Source: Bog-159 sp963756605 (lineage in GTDB: Bacteria; Acidobacteriota; Terriglobia; Bryobacterales; Bryobacteraceae). Taken from it: a stretch of DNA of 64,000 nucleotides. Below the pieces are notes generated by a model that ran no database searches, was not told where the DNA came from, and was given only the letters and a program-made list of their open reading frames with translations. Positions 44,649 through 53,182 of the stretch are shown one piece after another (position 1 is the first letter of the stretch; every line of letters begins with the position of its first letter). Position numbers and translations under genes: made by a program. The stretch lies in contig CAVWOT010000022.1 in the NCBI GenBank assembly GCA_963756605.1, forward strand, positions 124,001 through 188,000. Direction: 5' to 3'.

Positions 44649-45536
44649 ATGCTGCAGCGTTTCCTAGACCCCGCGACCCTCGCCTCCATCTCCGGTCTCG
44701 ACCTGGTGGCCAAGACCGTAGTTGACGGCTTCATTGCGGGACTGCACCGCTCGCCCGACTACGGCTTCAGCCAGGAATTCGCCGAGTACCGCGCCTACAC
44801 CCCCGGCGACGACTTGCGGCACGTCGATTGGAACGTTTTCGCCCGTAGCGAGCGCGTCTATCTGAAGCGGTATCGCGGCGAAACCAACACGCAACTGCTC
44901 ATCCTGCTGGATGCCAGCGCCTCCATGGCCTACGGTTCCCATGCCGTCAACAAACTGGATTACGCGCGCTTCCTGGCCGCCTCGCTCTGCTACCTGGCGC
45001 ACGCCCAGCGCGATGCCGCCGGCCTGATCGTCTTCGACGAACAGGTCCAGAATTACGTGGCGCCTTCCGGCCGCCAGGGCCAGTTGTTCCGCCTGCTGCA
45101 TGCCATCGAAAAAGCCCAGCCCGGCACCCGCACCGATTTCGCCAAACCCTTCGTGCACTTCCTCGATTTCACGCGCCGCCGTGGCTTGGCCGTGGTCATC
45201 TCGGATTTCTATGAGCGGCCGGAAATCATCATCAAGACAGTCGAACCCCTGCGCTTCCGCGGCAACGAAGTGATTCTCTTCCACGTCCTCGACCCGCAGG
45301 AGATCGCGCCCAAATTCCGCGAGCCGGTCCTGCTCACCGACATGGAAACCAGCGGCACGCTGGAGGTTTCGCCCGAATACGCGCGCAGCGAATACCGCCG
45401 CAAAATCGACGCGCACATCGCCGCCCTGCGCGATCAGGCCAAAGGCGCGGCCCTCGATTATTTCCTGATGGACACCGGACGCCCGCTCGACGAAGGCCTG
45501 CGCGAGTACCTAGCCGTGCGCCAGGGGAGGATGTAA
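44649..45536 (+). CDS. DUF58-domain protein (VWA-like)
   Basis: A 295-residue cytosolic protein. It has the family signature FAEYRAYTPGDDLRHVDWNVFARS and a VWA-like MIDAS LDASASMAYG, followed by GLIVFDEQVQ and LAVVISDFYE. DUF58 proteins pair with MoxR ATPases as in BatA/aerotolerance operons. The ATG at 44649 is the true start. The open frame continues upstream only because the heptamer array has no stops in this phase. It ends one codon before the next ATG (TAAATG). Confidence 0.93.
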   Translation: MLQRFLDPATLASISGLDLVAKTVVDGFIAGLHRSPDYGFSQEFAEYRAYTPGDDLRHVDWNVFARSERVYLKRYRGETNTQLLILLDASASMAYGSHAVNKLDYARFLAASLCYLAHAQRDAAGLIVFDEQVQNYVAPSGRQGQLFRLLHAIEKAQPGTRTDFAKPFVHFLDFTRRRGLAVVISDFYERPEIIIKTVEPLRFRGNEVILFHVLDPQEIAPKFREPVLLTDMETSGTLEVSPEYARSEYRRKIDAHIAALRDQAKGAALDYFLMDTGRPLDEGLREYLAVRQGRM

Positions 45537-47627
45537 ATGGGACTGCTGGCGCCCTGGGCATTAGCCGGACTCGCGGTCTTAGGCCTGCCCCTCTGGCTGC
45601 ACCTGCTCAAAAAACACAAAAGCACGCCCCTGCCTTTCAGTTCGTTGATGTTCTTCGAGCGGCGCACGCAAAGTTCCATCAAGCACCGGCGCTTGCAATA
45701 TCTTCTGCTCCTGGCGCTGCGTATGGCAGTGTTCGCCCTGCTGGCGTTCGCCTTCGCGCGTCCGTATTTGCAATCGCGCCTCTCGGCACTCACGGGCGGT
45801 CCCAAGTTGACGGTTCTCGCCATCGATAATTCCTTCAGCATGCGTGCCGATGGACGCCTGGCGCGCGCCAAGCATGAAGCCACCGAGGTCGCGTCCAAAT
45901 TGGGCGACCGTGACAAGTTGCAGGTGCTGGCCTTCGGCTCTCACGTCCAGGTGATGGGCGATTCAGCCGCCGCCATTCCGCCGATCGCGCCTGGCGATAC
46001 GCGCAGTTCTTATGCCGAGTTGACCCGCGCGCTGCGCTCCATCGCGCAATCGGCCCGCATGCCGGTCGAAGCGCACCTGTTCTCCGATATGCAAAAGTCC
46101 TCGTTGCCGGCCAACTTCTCGGACTTGCATCTGGGCGACAACGTACGGCTGATTCCGCATCCGGTTGCGGACCGGCGCGACCCTAACTTCGCCGTCGAAA
46201 GCGTCAACGCGCCCCGCCGCATCTATGGCTCCGGTAAAACGCGCGTCGAAGCCACGGTCGCCGGATACGGCACGGAACAGGCTCAGCGACGCGTTTCGCT
46301 CGTGGTGAATGGCCGCGAGTTGGATTCCAGAACCGTCAGCGTCCCCGCCGGTGGACGCGGCACCGTCGATTTCCAGCCCGCCAACCTGCCCTACGGCCTG
46401 AATCGCGGCGAAATCCGTATCGATTCGGCCGACCGGCTTCCCGACGACGACCGGTTCTATTTTTCGGTCGAACGCGCCGAAGCGCGCCGCGTTCTGTTCG
46501 TCCACGAAGGGCGCAATCAGCGCGACGCGCTGTACTTCCGCACGGCGCTCGAAGCCGCCGCCGAATCGGCTTACGCGCTGGATGTGACGCCCGCCGAACA
46601 GAGCGCCAATCTCGATCCGCATAAGTACGCCTTCGTGGTGCTTTCCGATACCGGCTCGCTGCCGCCGGGTTTCGAAGCCGCCCTGCGCGCCTACGTGCGC
46701 GCCGGTGGGTCGCTGCTGGTGGCCCTGGGACGTGAGTCGGCCTTGCGCGACCACGTGCCGGTCTTCGATGAAAAAATCATTGAGCCGCGCTATTACGGCC
46801 GCGATGGCGCCTTGTTCCAATCCGTCAGTTGGCTCGATACGGGCCATCCTTCGACGCAAAACGCCCAACATTGGGATGACGTAAAGTTCTATCAGGCGGT
46901 GCGCATCGATCCGGGCGCCGCGCAAGTGGCCGCACGCCTCGGCGACGATACCCCGCTGCTGCTGGACAAGCAACTGGGCGAAGGCCGTATCGTGGTGTTT
47001 GCTTCCACTTTCGATAACATCTCCAACGATTTTCCGCTGCACAACTCCTTCGTGCCGTTCATCGAACACACGGCGAATTATCTCGCGCGCCAGGACGAAG
47101 GTCCCGCCAATCACATGGTGGGATCGTACCTGGAATTGCGGCAGGGCAGCGAAAAGGGTGCGGCCGTGGAGGTGCTCGACCCCAAAGGCGAGCGCGCGCT
47201 GACCCTCGACGAAGCCACGCGCGCACAGAACATGCCGCTTACCATGGCGGGCTTTTACGATGTGAAACGCCCTAATGGGCGCCATGAGTTAGTAGCGGTA
47301 AATGCGGACCGCCGCGAGTCCGATCTCGAACCGCTCTCGGCAGAAACACTGGCACTGTGGCAAAATACGGCTCAGGGGGGGCAAAATGAAAGTGCCGCCG
47401 AAGACCCTGAAAAGCCCCACCCGCAAGAGTTCTGGTGGTATGTCCTGATCGCTGTTCTAGTGCTGGCGGTGGCTGAATCACTATTAGGAAACCATCATTT
47501 GAGTGATGTGGGGCAGACCTACAGGTCTGCGGCGGATCTCCAGACCCGCCCCTCCCTTATCAACGAACAGGCCGGCGTGGACGCCGGCCGCAGGACTGGA
47601 GTCCTGCCCCACGAAGAGGCGGTATGA
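45537..47627 (+). CDS. BatA-like membrane protein with VWA domain
   Basis: A 696-residue membrane protein. The N-terminal BatA segment is GLLAPWALAGLAVLGLPLWLH with HRRLQYLLLLALRMAVFALL. A VWA domain follows (MIDAS IDNSFSM). Long periplasmic beta domains and an amidotransferase-like stretch (YVRAGGSLLVALG) come next, then a final helix WWYVLIAVLVLAVAESLLG. About 40 residues after this helix (from DVGQTYRSAADLQTR to RRTGVLPHEEAV) are encoded by a GTGGGGCAG palindrome that intruded at the 3' end. Its stop overlaps the next gene by 4 bases. Confidence 0.9.
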   Translation: MGLLAPWALAGLAVLGLPLWLHLLKKHKSTPLPFSSLMFFERRTQSSIKHRRLQYLLLLALRMAVFALLAFAFARPYLQSRLSALTGGPKLTVLAIDNSFSMRADGRLARAKHEATEVASKLGDRDKLQVLAFGSHVQVMGDSAAAIPPIAPGDTRSSYAELTRALRSIAQSARMPVEAHLFSDMQKSSLPANFSDLHLGDNVRLIPHPVADRRDPNFAVESVNAPRRIYGSGKTRVEATVAGYGTEQAQRRVSLVVNGRELDSRTVSVPAGGRGTVDFQPANLPYGLNRGEIRIDSADRLPDDDRFYFSVERAEARRVLFVHEGRNQRDALYFRTALEAAAESAYALDVTPAEQSANLDPHKYAFVVLSDTGSLPPGFEAALRAYVRAGGSLLVALGRESALRDHVPVFDEKIIEPRYYGRDGALFQSVSWLDTGHPSTQNAQHWDDVKFYQAVRIDPGAAQVAARLGDDTPLLLDKQLGEGRIVVFASTFDNISNDFPLHNSFVPFIEHTANYLARQDEGPANHMVGSYLELRQGSEKGAAVEVLDPKGERALTLDEATRAQNMPLTMAGFYDVKRPNGRHELVAVNADRRESDLEPLSAETLALWQNTAQGGQNESAAEDPEKPHPQEFWWYVLIAVLVLAVAESLLGNHHLSDVGQTYRSAADLQTRPSLINEQAGVDAGRRTGVLPHEEAV
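47518..47612. repeat. GTGGGGCAG..CTGCCCCAC palindrome inside the BatA-like coding sequence
   Basis: Outer arms GTGGGGCAG and CTGCCCCAC enclose stems GACCTACAGGTC, GCGGATCTCCAGACCCGC, GCCGGCGTGGACGCCGGC and CAGGACTGGAGTCCTG. Same family as 33942-34046, but here it is translated as the C-terminal tail. Confidence 0.85.
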
Positions 47628-50600
47628 ATCCACTAACCGGTGTATCCGACTATCTCCGCCGCATCGAGCGGCGCCTGCGCCTGCTGGCCTTCACCAAGGG
47701 AGCCGCCATCACCGCCGCCGCGGCGCTGGTCTTCACCGTGCTGGCGGTCCTGCTGGCGAACGCCTTCGCTTTCTCCGATCCCAGCGTGACCACCGCGCGC
47801 GTGCTGCTCTTCCTGGCGCTGGCCCTCGCCTTGGGCATCGGACTGGTGGTGCCGCTCCTTCGCCTCAACCGTCGCCACGCCGCGCGCGAAACGGAGCGCC
47901 AATTCCCCGCATTCCAGGAACGCCTGATTACCTTCACCGAGCGCGCCCAAACCAATCCCGACGATCCCTTTCTACCCCTGCTCGCTGCCGATACCCTGGA
48001 AGTCTCGCGTAAAGCCGAACCCACCCGCGTGGCCGGCCGCAGCCGCATCCTCAGCTTCGTTTCCACCGCGGGTGTTTCACTCATCGTCCTCATCTGGCTG
48101 GGCACCTCCGGTCCCGGATTCCTGGGCTACGGAACGTCCCTGCTGTGGGGCCGTCTGCCTAAGGGCGAACTCACGCCCTACTACGACATCTCCGTCGATC
48201 CCGGCAATCACACCGTCCGCCGCCTCGCCGACCAGCTTATAGGCGCCCAATTGAAAGGCTTCCAGGCGCAGCGCGTGCGCATGTTCGCCAAGTACGCCAG
48301 TTCGTCGAAATGGGAACAGGCCGACATGCGTCCGCAGCTAAACGGTCCCGGCTATGAGTTCCTGATCGCCGGCGTGCCCGAGTCGCTCGATTACTATGTC
48401 GAAGCGGGGGGCGTCCGTTCGAAGCAGTATCACCTGAAAGTAGTCGACCTGCCCGCCATCAAGAAGTTGAGGGTCACCTATCATTTTCCGGGTTGGACCG
48501 GGATGAAGGACAAAATCGAAGATCCCGGCGGCGATTTGCGCGCCGTCGAAGGTACCGATGCCGATGTAACCATCGAAACCGACCGGCCCCTGGTGAACGG
48601 CGCGTTGCTCTTCGATGACGGCACCAAGCTGATGCTGCGCTCCGGCGAAAACGGCGTGCGCATCGCCAGCGTACCCATTCGCAAGGACGGCATGTATCAT
48701 ATCGCCGCCGTCGATCAAGGCGAGGATGTGCGCCTCAGCCCGGATTATTTCATCGAAGCGCAAAAAGACGAGCCGCCCACGGTGCGCATCACCCGGCCGC
48801 AGGCCGACGCGCGTGTGAACCCCATCGAAGAAGTGACCGTGGCCGTCGAGGGCCAGGACGATTTCGGCCTCGACGAGTTGGCCCTCCACTATTCGGTCAA
48901 TGGCGATGCGGAGAAAACCGTCTCCCTGCTCAAGAGTAAAGGGCTACGCAACGCCTCCGGGTCTATCACCATTGCGCTCGAAGATTTCAAGCTTTCACCC
49001 GGCGACCTGGTGAGTATGTATGCCACCTCGCGCGATGCGCATTCGACTGCGCGCACCGACATGATGTTCATCCAGGCCGAGCCTTTCGAGCGCCGTTATT
49101 CTCAATCGCAGGAATCCGGCGGGATGAATGGCGCCGGCGGCGATCAGGACGACAACAAGATCTCCGAACGCGAGAAAGAAATCATCGCCGCCACCTGGAA
49201 TCAGATCAAGGACATCTCAGGTAATAAGGCCGCCGCGACCGAGAACGCCGGTTTCCTTTCGGGTGTTCAGTCCAAGCTGCGCGACCAGGCGCATTCGCTC
49301 TCCGAGCGTATGAAGGCCCGCCAATTGGCTGGCTCCAGTGAGGAGTTCAAAGCATTTACCGCCGATATGGACGAGGCCGTGAAGGCCATGGGGCCGGCGT
49401 CCGACAAGCTGCGCGGTTCGCAATGGCAGAACGCACTCGCGCCAGAAGAGAAAGCCCTGCAGCACCTGTTGCGCGCCGAGGCCGTAATGCGCGACATCAA
49501 GGTGGCGTTCGGAAATCGCGGCGGCGGTGGTGGGGGCGCCTCGAGCGGCGCGGAACGCGACCTGCAAAGTCTGTTCGATCTGGAGCTCGACACCGAAAAG
49601 AATCAGTACGAGAGTGGCCAGTCATCGGCCTCCAAAGATCAACGTCAGCACGAAATCGACGAAGCGCTGCAGAAGCTCGAGCAGCTCGCGCGCCGGCAGC
49701 AGGAGCTTGCCGAACAGCAGCGTCGCAACCAGCAGATTTCGCAACAGCGCTGGCAGCAGGAGATGCTGCGCCGCGAAGCCGAAGAACTGCAGCGCAAGAT
49801 GGAGCAGCTCACGCGCAGCCAGCAGGGCCAGCCGCAATCCGGCCAGCAGTCGGGACAGAGTGGGCGAGCGTCCAGCCAGGGCGGGCAAATGTCCTCCCAG
49901 CAGTTGCAGCGGGCCATCGAGCAGTTACGGCAGGCGCAGCAGGAAATGCGCCAATCCACGTCCACCCAAAGCGAAGCCGATGCGCAGCGCGCCGCCGAGC
50001 GATTGAAAGAGGCGCGCGATTTGCTCTCCGGCATGCGCCAGCAGCAGACTGCCGCCGGCGTCGACGATCTGGCGCGTCAGGCGGAAGACATTGCCAACCG
50101 CCAGCAGGAATCGAACGCCAAATTGCGGCGAGCCTTCGGGGCCGGCCAGCAGCAGGGACAGGGAGCCAGCCGGCAAGAGACCGAAGAACTGGCGCGCGAG
50201 AAAGAGAAGTTGGCCGACGACTATCAACGGCTGGAGTCCCAAATAGGAACCGTCGCGCGCGACACGCGTGCCAGCAACCGGGAAATGTCCAGCAAGCTGC
50301 GGGATGCGTTGGGACAAGTGCAACAGAATGAGATTAACAATCGCCTGCGCTGGACCACCGACCACCTGCGGCGGGGCGACGGTGCGGTGGCCACCATGCG
50401 CGATGCTGTCACCACCCAAGCCCTGAACAACCTGCGCGACCAGATACAGGAAATCCAGAAATCGGCGGGCAACGGCCAGCAGGGACCCGGCGACAAGGAT
50501 CGCCAGGCGCTCGAACAGGCTCTCGCACAGACCGAGCGTCTGCGTAAAGAAATGGAGCGTGATATGCATGGCTCGCAGCCGGGCCGGCAGCCCGGCCAAC

Positions 50601-51154
50601 AGCAAGGCCAACAACAAGGCCAAGGGAAAGGTTTGGCGCAGGGTCAGCAGCCCGGTCAGCAACCCGGTCAGCAACCCGGTCAGCAACCTGGGATGCAGCC
50701 AGGCAAGAAACCAGGCCAGCAACCGGGTATCGCGCCCGGTGAGTCGCGCCAAGCCAGCACCGGCCAGCCCGGCCAGTCGGGCTCGTACGCGAACGGCCCG
50801 CAATACGGCTCGCTGCCCAGCCCCGGACCCGCCTGGGGCGACGCGGGTGATTTCACGCAGATTTACCGGCGCACGCTGCACGATCTGGAGAACAATCCGC
50901 AAATCGGCAAAGACCTGCGCGATGCCATCCACGAGATGTACCGGCTCGATCCGCGTCTCTCTCCCGGTAATCCCGAACTGATGCGCCTCATCGAATCGCA
51001 GATGCTCACCGGAGTCGAGCAGATCGAACTCCAGTTGCGCCGCCAGCTAGATGACCAGGGCGGCGCGGTGCGCAGCGGCTCGGCCGAGCCTGTACCGCAA
51101 GGCTACGCCGACGCCGTAGCCGAATACTTCCGGCGGCTAAGCAAGGAGAAATAA
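47624..51154 (+). CDS. DUF4175-family membrane protein with Gln-rich coiled-coil region
   Basis: A 1176-residue protein with two N-terminal helices (AAITAAAALVFTVLAVLLANAF and VLLFLALALALGIGLVVPLL), a third near residue 150, then periplasmic beta domains. From about residue 600 on it is dominated by Q/E/R-rich helices (LEQLARRQQELAEQQRR, LTRSQQGQPQSGQQSG). Glycine-Gln-Pro repeats (PGQQPGQQ) follow between roughly 985 and 1040. The C-terminal domain is more conserved (FTQIYRRTLHDLENNPQIG ... YADAVAEYFRRLSKEK). It is coupled to the BatA-like gene and closes the MoxR cluster. Its 3' end reappears 566 bases downstream. Confidence 0.87.
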   Translation: MNPLTGVSDYLRRIERRLRLLAFTKGAAITAAAALVFTVLAVLLANAFAFSDPSVTTARVLLFLALALALGIGLVVPLLRLNRRHAARETERQFPAFQERLITFTERAQTNPDDPFLPLLAADTLEVSRKAEPTRVAGRSRILSFVSTAGVSLIVLIWLGTSGPGFLGYGTSLLWGRLPKGELTPYYDISVDPGNHTVRRLADQLIGAQLKGFQAQRVRMFAKYASSSKWEQADMRPQLNGPGYEFLIAGVPESLDYYVEAGGVRSKQYHLKVVDLPAIKKLRVTYHFPGWTGMKDKIEDPGGDLRAVEGTDADVTIETDRPLVNGALLFDDGTKLMLRSGENGVRIASVPIRKDGMYHIAAVDQGEDVRLSPDYFIEAQKDEPPTVRITRPQADARVNPIEEVTVAVEGQDDFGLDELALHYSVNGDAEKTVSLLKSKGLRNASGSITIALEDFKLSPGDLVSMYATSRDAHSTARTDMMFIQAEPFERRYSQSQESGGMNGAGGDQDDNKISEREKEIIAATWNQIKDISGNKAAATENAGFLSGVQSKLRDQAHSLSERMKARQLAGSSEEFKAFTADMDEAVKAMGPASDKLRGSQWQNALAPEEKALQHLLRAEAVMRDIKVAFGNRGGGGGGASSGAERDLQSLFDLELDTEKNQYESGQSSASKDQRQHEIDEALQKLEQLARRQQELAEQQRRNQQISQQRWQQEMLRREAEELQRKMEQLTRSQQGQPQSGQQSGQSGRASSQGGQMSSQQLQRAIEQLRQAQQEMRQSTSTQSEADAQRAAERLKEARDLLSGMRQQQTAAGVDDLARQAEDIANRQQESNAKLRRAFGAGQQQGQGASRQETEELAREKEKLADDYQRLESQIGTVARDTRASNREMSSKLRDALGQVQQNEINNRLRWTTDHLRRGDGAVATMRDAVTTQALNNLRDQIQEIQKSAGNGQQGPGDKDRQALEQALAQTERLRKEMERDMHGSQPGRQPGQQQGQQQGQGKGLAQGQQPGQQPGQQPGQQPGMQPGKKPGQQPGIAPGESRQASTGQPGQSGSYANGPQYGSLPSPGPAWGDAGDFTQIYRRTLHDLENNPQIGKDLRDAIHEMYRLDPRLSPGNPELMRLIESQMLTGVEQIELQLRRQLDDQGGAVRSGSAEPVPQGYADAVAEYFRRLSKEK
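50580..50735 (+). repeat. 12-bp coding tandem repeats (GGTCAGCAACCC)
   Basis: At least three near-perfect GGTCAGCAACCC units at about 50640-50690, with degenerate versions on both sides. They encode PGQQ repeats of the DUF4175 protein. Unit number is likely to vary between strains. Confidence 0.8.
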
Positions 51155-51163
51155 CTGGCATTA

Positions 51164-51631
51164 TTGCTGCTCGGACGGGTCTCGGCAGCGTCTGGCAGAA
51201 CGGGTCCTTTCGGATATATCTTCTTCGGCGGCCTTGCCTGCTTCGTCGTCTGGAGCTTGGCGCGAGATTGGAAACGGTCGAAACAGATTCGGCAGTGTGC
51301 GCAAGGCAAAGGTTTCGTGTATATAGGCGCGTATCTACCGAGTAGCTTTCCGTTTAGCGAAACTTCTGTAAACTGGGCCAGTTCGATCGCAAATGCCGTT
51401 GACGGCGACCGGGGCGGCAAAAGGGTGCTTTTCTTCGACTGCAAATTAGGGTCCGGCAAGGGTCGTAGAACCCAAACCGTAGTGGCGGTTCGGGCAGCGT
51501 CCGAGTGTTTTAGCCCCGGTTCGATTTGGCCGTTTATGACGGCCGAAAGAGTCGGTGATTGGGCGCTGTTTTATCGTTCCAAAGAACGTTTGCCGCTAGA
51601 GGAGATAGAGGCCTTCCTGGCGGAGGTTTAA
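51164..51631 (+). CDS. Small membrane protein of unknown function
   Basis: A 155-residue protein with one N-terminal helix (GYIFFGGLACFVVWSLARDW) followed by a soluble alpha/beta domain (KGFVYIGAYLPSSF, RVLFFDCKLGSGKG, TQTVVAVRAAS, DWALFYRSKERLPLEEIEAFL). No ATG is available. TTG 51164 is the given start, but AAGGAG at 51143-51148 is best spaced for CTG 51155, the first codon after an in-frame stop. The gene lies between two copies of the DUF4175 gene's last 70 bases, so it probably arrived with a rearranged paralogous segment. Function not recognised. Confidence 0.65.
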   Translation: MLLGRVSAASGRTGPFGYIFFGGLACFVVWSLARDWKRSKQIRQCAQGKGFVYIGAYLPSSFPFSETSVNWASSIANAVDGDRGGKRVLFFDCKLGSGKGRRTQTVVAVRAASECFSPGSIWPFMTAERVGDWALFYRSKERLPLEEIEAFLAEV

Positions 51632-51650
51632 CGGTTCGTTGCAGTTCCAC

Positions 51651-51720
51651 CGAGCCTGTACCGCAAGGCTACGTCGCCGCCGTGGCAGAATACTTTCGGC
51701 GGCTAAGCAAGGAAAAATAG
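51651..51720 (+). pseudogene. Second, diverged copy of the DUF4175 gene 3' end
   Basis: Repeats 51085-51154 with 7 mismatches in 70. It encodes TEPVPQGYVAAVAEYFRRL then SKEK and a TAG stop. Five of the seven differences are silent at the protein level, including TAA to TAG. This suggests the tail of a formerly functional paralogue rather than a fresh duplication. Confidence 0.85.
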
Positions 51721-51721
51721 C

Positions 51722-52081
51722 TTAACGGATCTTCTGCTTGAGAGCGATGCCACGCTCCGCAATCGCAATTTCGGTTCCTGCCCGGTCCATGTTCCCACGC
51801 GGGTCCGGTTCCACCACGACAGATAACTCCTTCTCCATATAGCCGTTGGCTGGCCCCATGGTCTTCGCGCCCGCCAGTCGCATCCCTTTCAGCAGCAGGT
51901 CCAGCCCGGTCTCGAAAATCTCTCTGTCAAGAGGACATTTCCTTTTCCTCAAAGGGGCAAGCCATTGCCTGCCGTGATCTGCGCGCTCCGGCAGATTTGA
52001 GGCGATTAACCGTCCACGATTGAACCACGACTGAACCACGATTGAACCGCACTTGCGCAGCGGCGCGCTTTTCGCTATCAT
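51722..52081 (-). CDS. Doubtful small ORF upstream of the ribosomal operon
   Basis: A 119-residue open frame without recognised domain. The C-terminal half (FETGLDLLLKGMRLAGAKT, then YMEKELSVVVEPD and GTEIAIAERGIALKQ) has protein-like composition. The N-terminal part overlaps three 11-bp tandem repeats and the rpsL promoter and looks non-coding. It may be a gene fragment. No Shine-Dalgarno sequence is evident. Otherwise the 600 bases between 51721 and the rpsL start hold only repeats, the promoter and an untranslated leader. Confidence 0.25.
   Translation of the reverse strand: MIAKSAPLRKCGSIVVQSWFNRGRLIASNLPERADHGRQWLAPLRKRKCPLDREIFETGLDLLLKGMRLAGAKTMGPANGYMEKELSVVVEPDPRGNMDRAGTEIAIAERGIALKQKIR
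52014..52046 (+). repeat. Three tandem 11-bp units upstream of the rpsL promoter
   Basis: CCACGATTGAA, CCACGACTGAA, CCACGATTGAA, ending 6 bases before the -35 element. The 11-bp period would place the units on the same face of the DNA helix. Confidence 0.85.
52053..52081 (+). promoter_or_regulatory. Sigma-70-type promoter of the ribosomal protein operon
   Basis: TTGCGC (52053-52058), exactly 17 bases, then TATCAT (52076-52081). It is followed by a leader of about 230 bases to the rpsL start. The leader includes a perfect stem CACAGGC/GCCTGTG (52238-52256). No other promoter-like pair was seen in front of rpsL. Confidence 0.65.
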
Positions 52082-52320
52082 AGAAAAGTTTCGCGAGTAC
52101 TAGCTTTCTGCTCCTGCGCTACCACTGCGAGTGTTCGCGGTCCGGCCGGGGGTGAGGTCCCGAGGTTTCGCCGGTCGACCCCGGCTGGAATATGGACCTG
52201 TCCGAAGCAATCGATCCTCGCTGTTGTGAACCGTAGACACAGGCTGTGGGCCTGTGCATGTGTGTTTGAGGCGGGCCTGAAGCGCCCATCCAACGGAATT
52301 TAGGACTCAAGGGAAGGTTC

Positions 52321-52695
52321 GTGCCAACTTTTAATCAACTTGTGCGCAACGGGCGCCGGCCGCCCCGCTGGAAGACTGCCAGCCCGGCGCTGCAAAGCTG
52401 CCCGCAGAAGCGCGGCGTTTGTACGCGTGTGTACACTTCCACGCCCAAGAAGCCCAATTCGGCCCTGCGGAAAGTGGCGCGCGTGCGCTTGACCAACGGC
52501 ATCGAGGTAACTACGTATATCCCCGGCGTCGGCCACAACCTGCAGGAGCACTCCATCGTGCTCATCCGCGGGGGCCGCGTGAAGGATTTGCCGGGTGTGC
52601 GTTACCACGTCATCCGCGGCGCGTTGGACACGGCGGGCGTCGCGAACCGCAAACAGGGCCGGTCGAAATATGGAGCAAAGCGGCCAAAGGCGTAG
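52321..52695 (+). CDS. rpsL: 30S ribosomal protein S12
   Basis: A 124-residue decoding-centre protein. It has NGRRPPRWKTASPALQ, the TPKKPNSALRKVARV loop and GGRVKDLPGVRYHVIRG, so the streptomycin-site lysines are present as wild type. The start codon is GTG with AAGG close upstream. First gene of the str operon, 15 bases before rpsG. Confidence 0.98.
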   Translation: MPTFNQLVRNGRRPPRWKTASPALQSCPQKRGVCTRVYTSTPKKPNSALRKVARVRLTNGIEVTTYIPGVGHNLQEHSIVLIRGGRVKDLPGVRYHVIRGALDTAGVANRKQGRSKYGAKRPKA

Positions 52696-52710
52696 GCCGC
52701 GGGAATCGTT

Positions 52711-53181
52711 ATGCCACGAAGACGACGCGTTGAAATTCGGGAAGTGCCGGCCGATCCGGTTTATAACTCCACATTAGTCGAAAAATTCGTCAACTCGATG
52801 ATGTGGCAAGGCAAGAAAACCGTGGCGCAGGGCATCTTTTACGACTCGATGGACAAGATCCGGGAGCGCTCGGGCGACGACCCGTTGAAGCTTTTCAAAA
52901 AGGCTGTCGAAAATGCCAAGCCGCTGCTCGAAGTGAAAACGCGGCGGGTAGGCGGCGCCAACTACCAGGTGCCCATTGAGGTGCCCCAGAACCGGCGCAC
53001 CAGCCTGGCCATCCGCTGGATCATTATTAACGCACGCACCCGGCCGGAAAAAGGAATGCCGGAGAAACTGGCCAATGAATTGAACGACGCTGCCAACATG
53101 CGGGGCGGCGCCATCAAGAAAAGAGACGATGTGCATCGCATGGCGGAGGCGAATAAGGCGTTCGCTCACTACAGGTGGTAG
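52711..53181 (+). CDS. rpsG: 30S ribosomal protein S7
   Basis: A 156-residue 16S rRNA-binding primary assembly protein. It starts PRRRRVEIREVPADP and carries MMWQGKKTVAQGIFYDSMD, VGGANYQVPIEVPQNRRTSLA and the C-terminal HRMAEANKAFAHYRW. Length and motifs are standard. The gap to fusA contains half of a heptamer array. Confidence 0.98.
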   Translation: MPRRRRVEIREVPADPVYNSTLVEKFVNSMMWQGKKTVAQGIFYDSMDKIRERSGDDPLKLFKKAVENAKPLLEVKTRRVGGANYQVPIEVPQNRRTSLAIRWIIINARTRPEKGMPEKLANELNDAANMRGGAIKKRDDVHRMAEANKAFAHYRW

Positions 53182-53182
53182 G

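Noticed and set aside
45963..47285. Minus-strand open frame of 440 codons
   Set aside because: Complete shadow of the BatA-like gene; high GC removes stop codons from the other strand.
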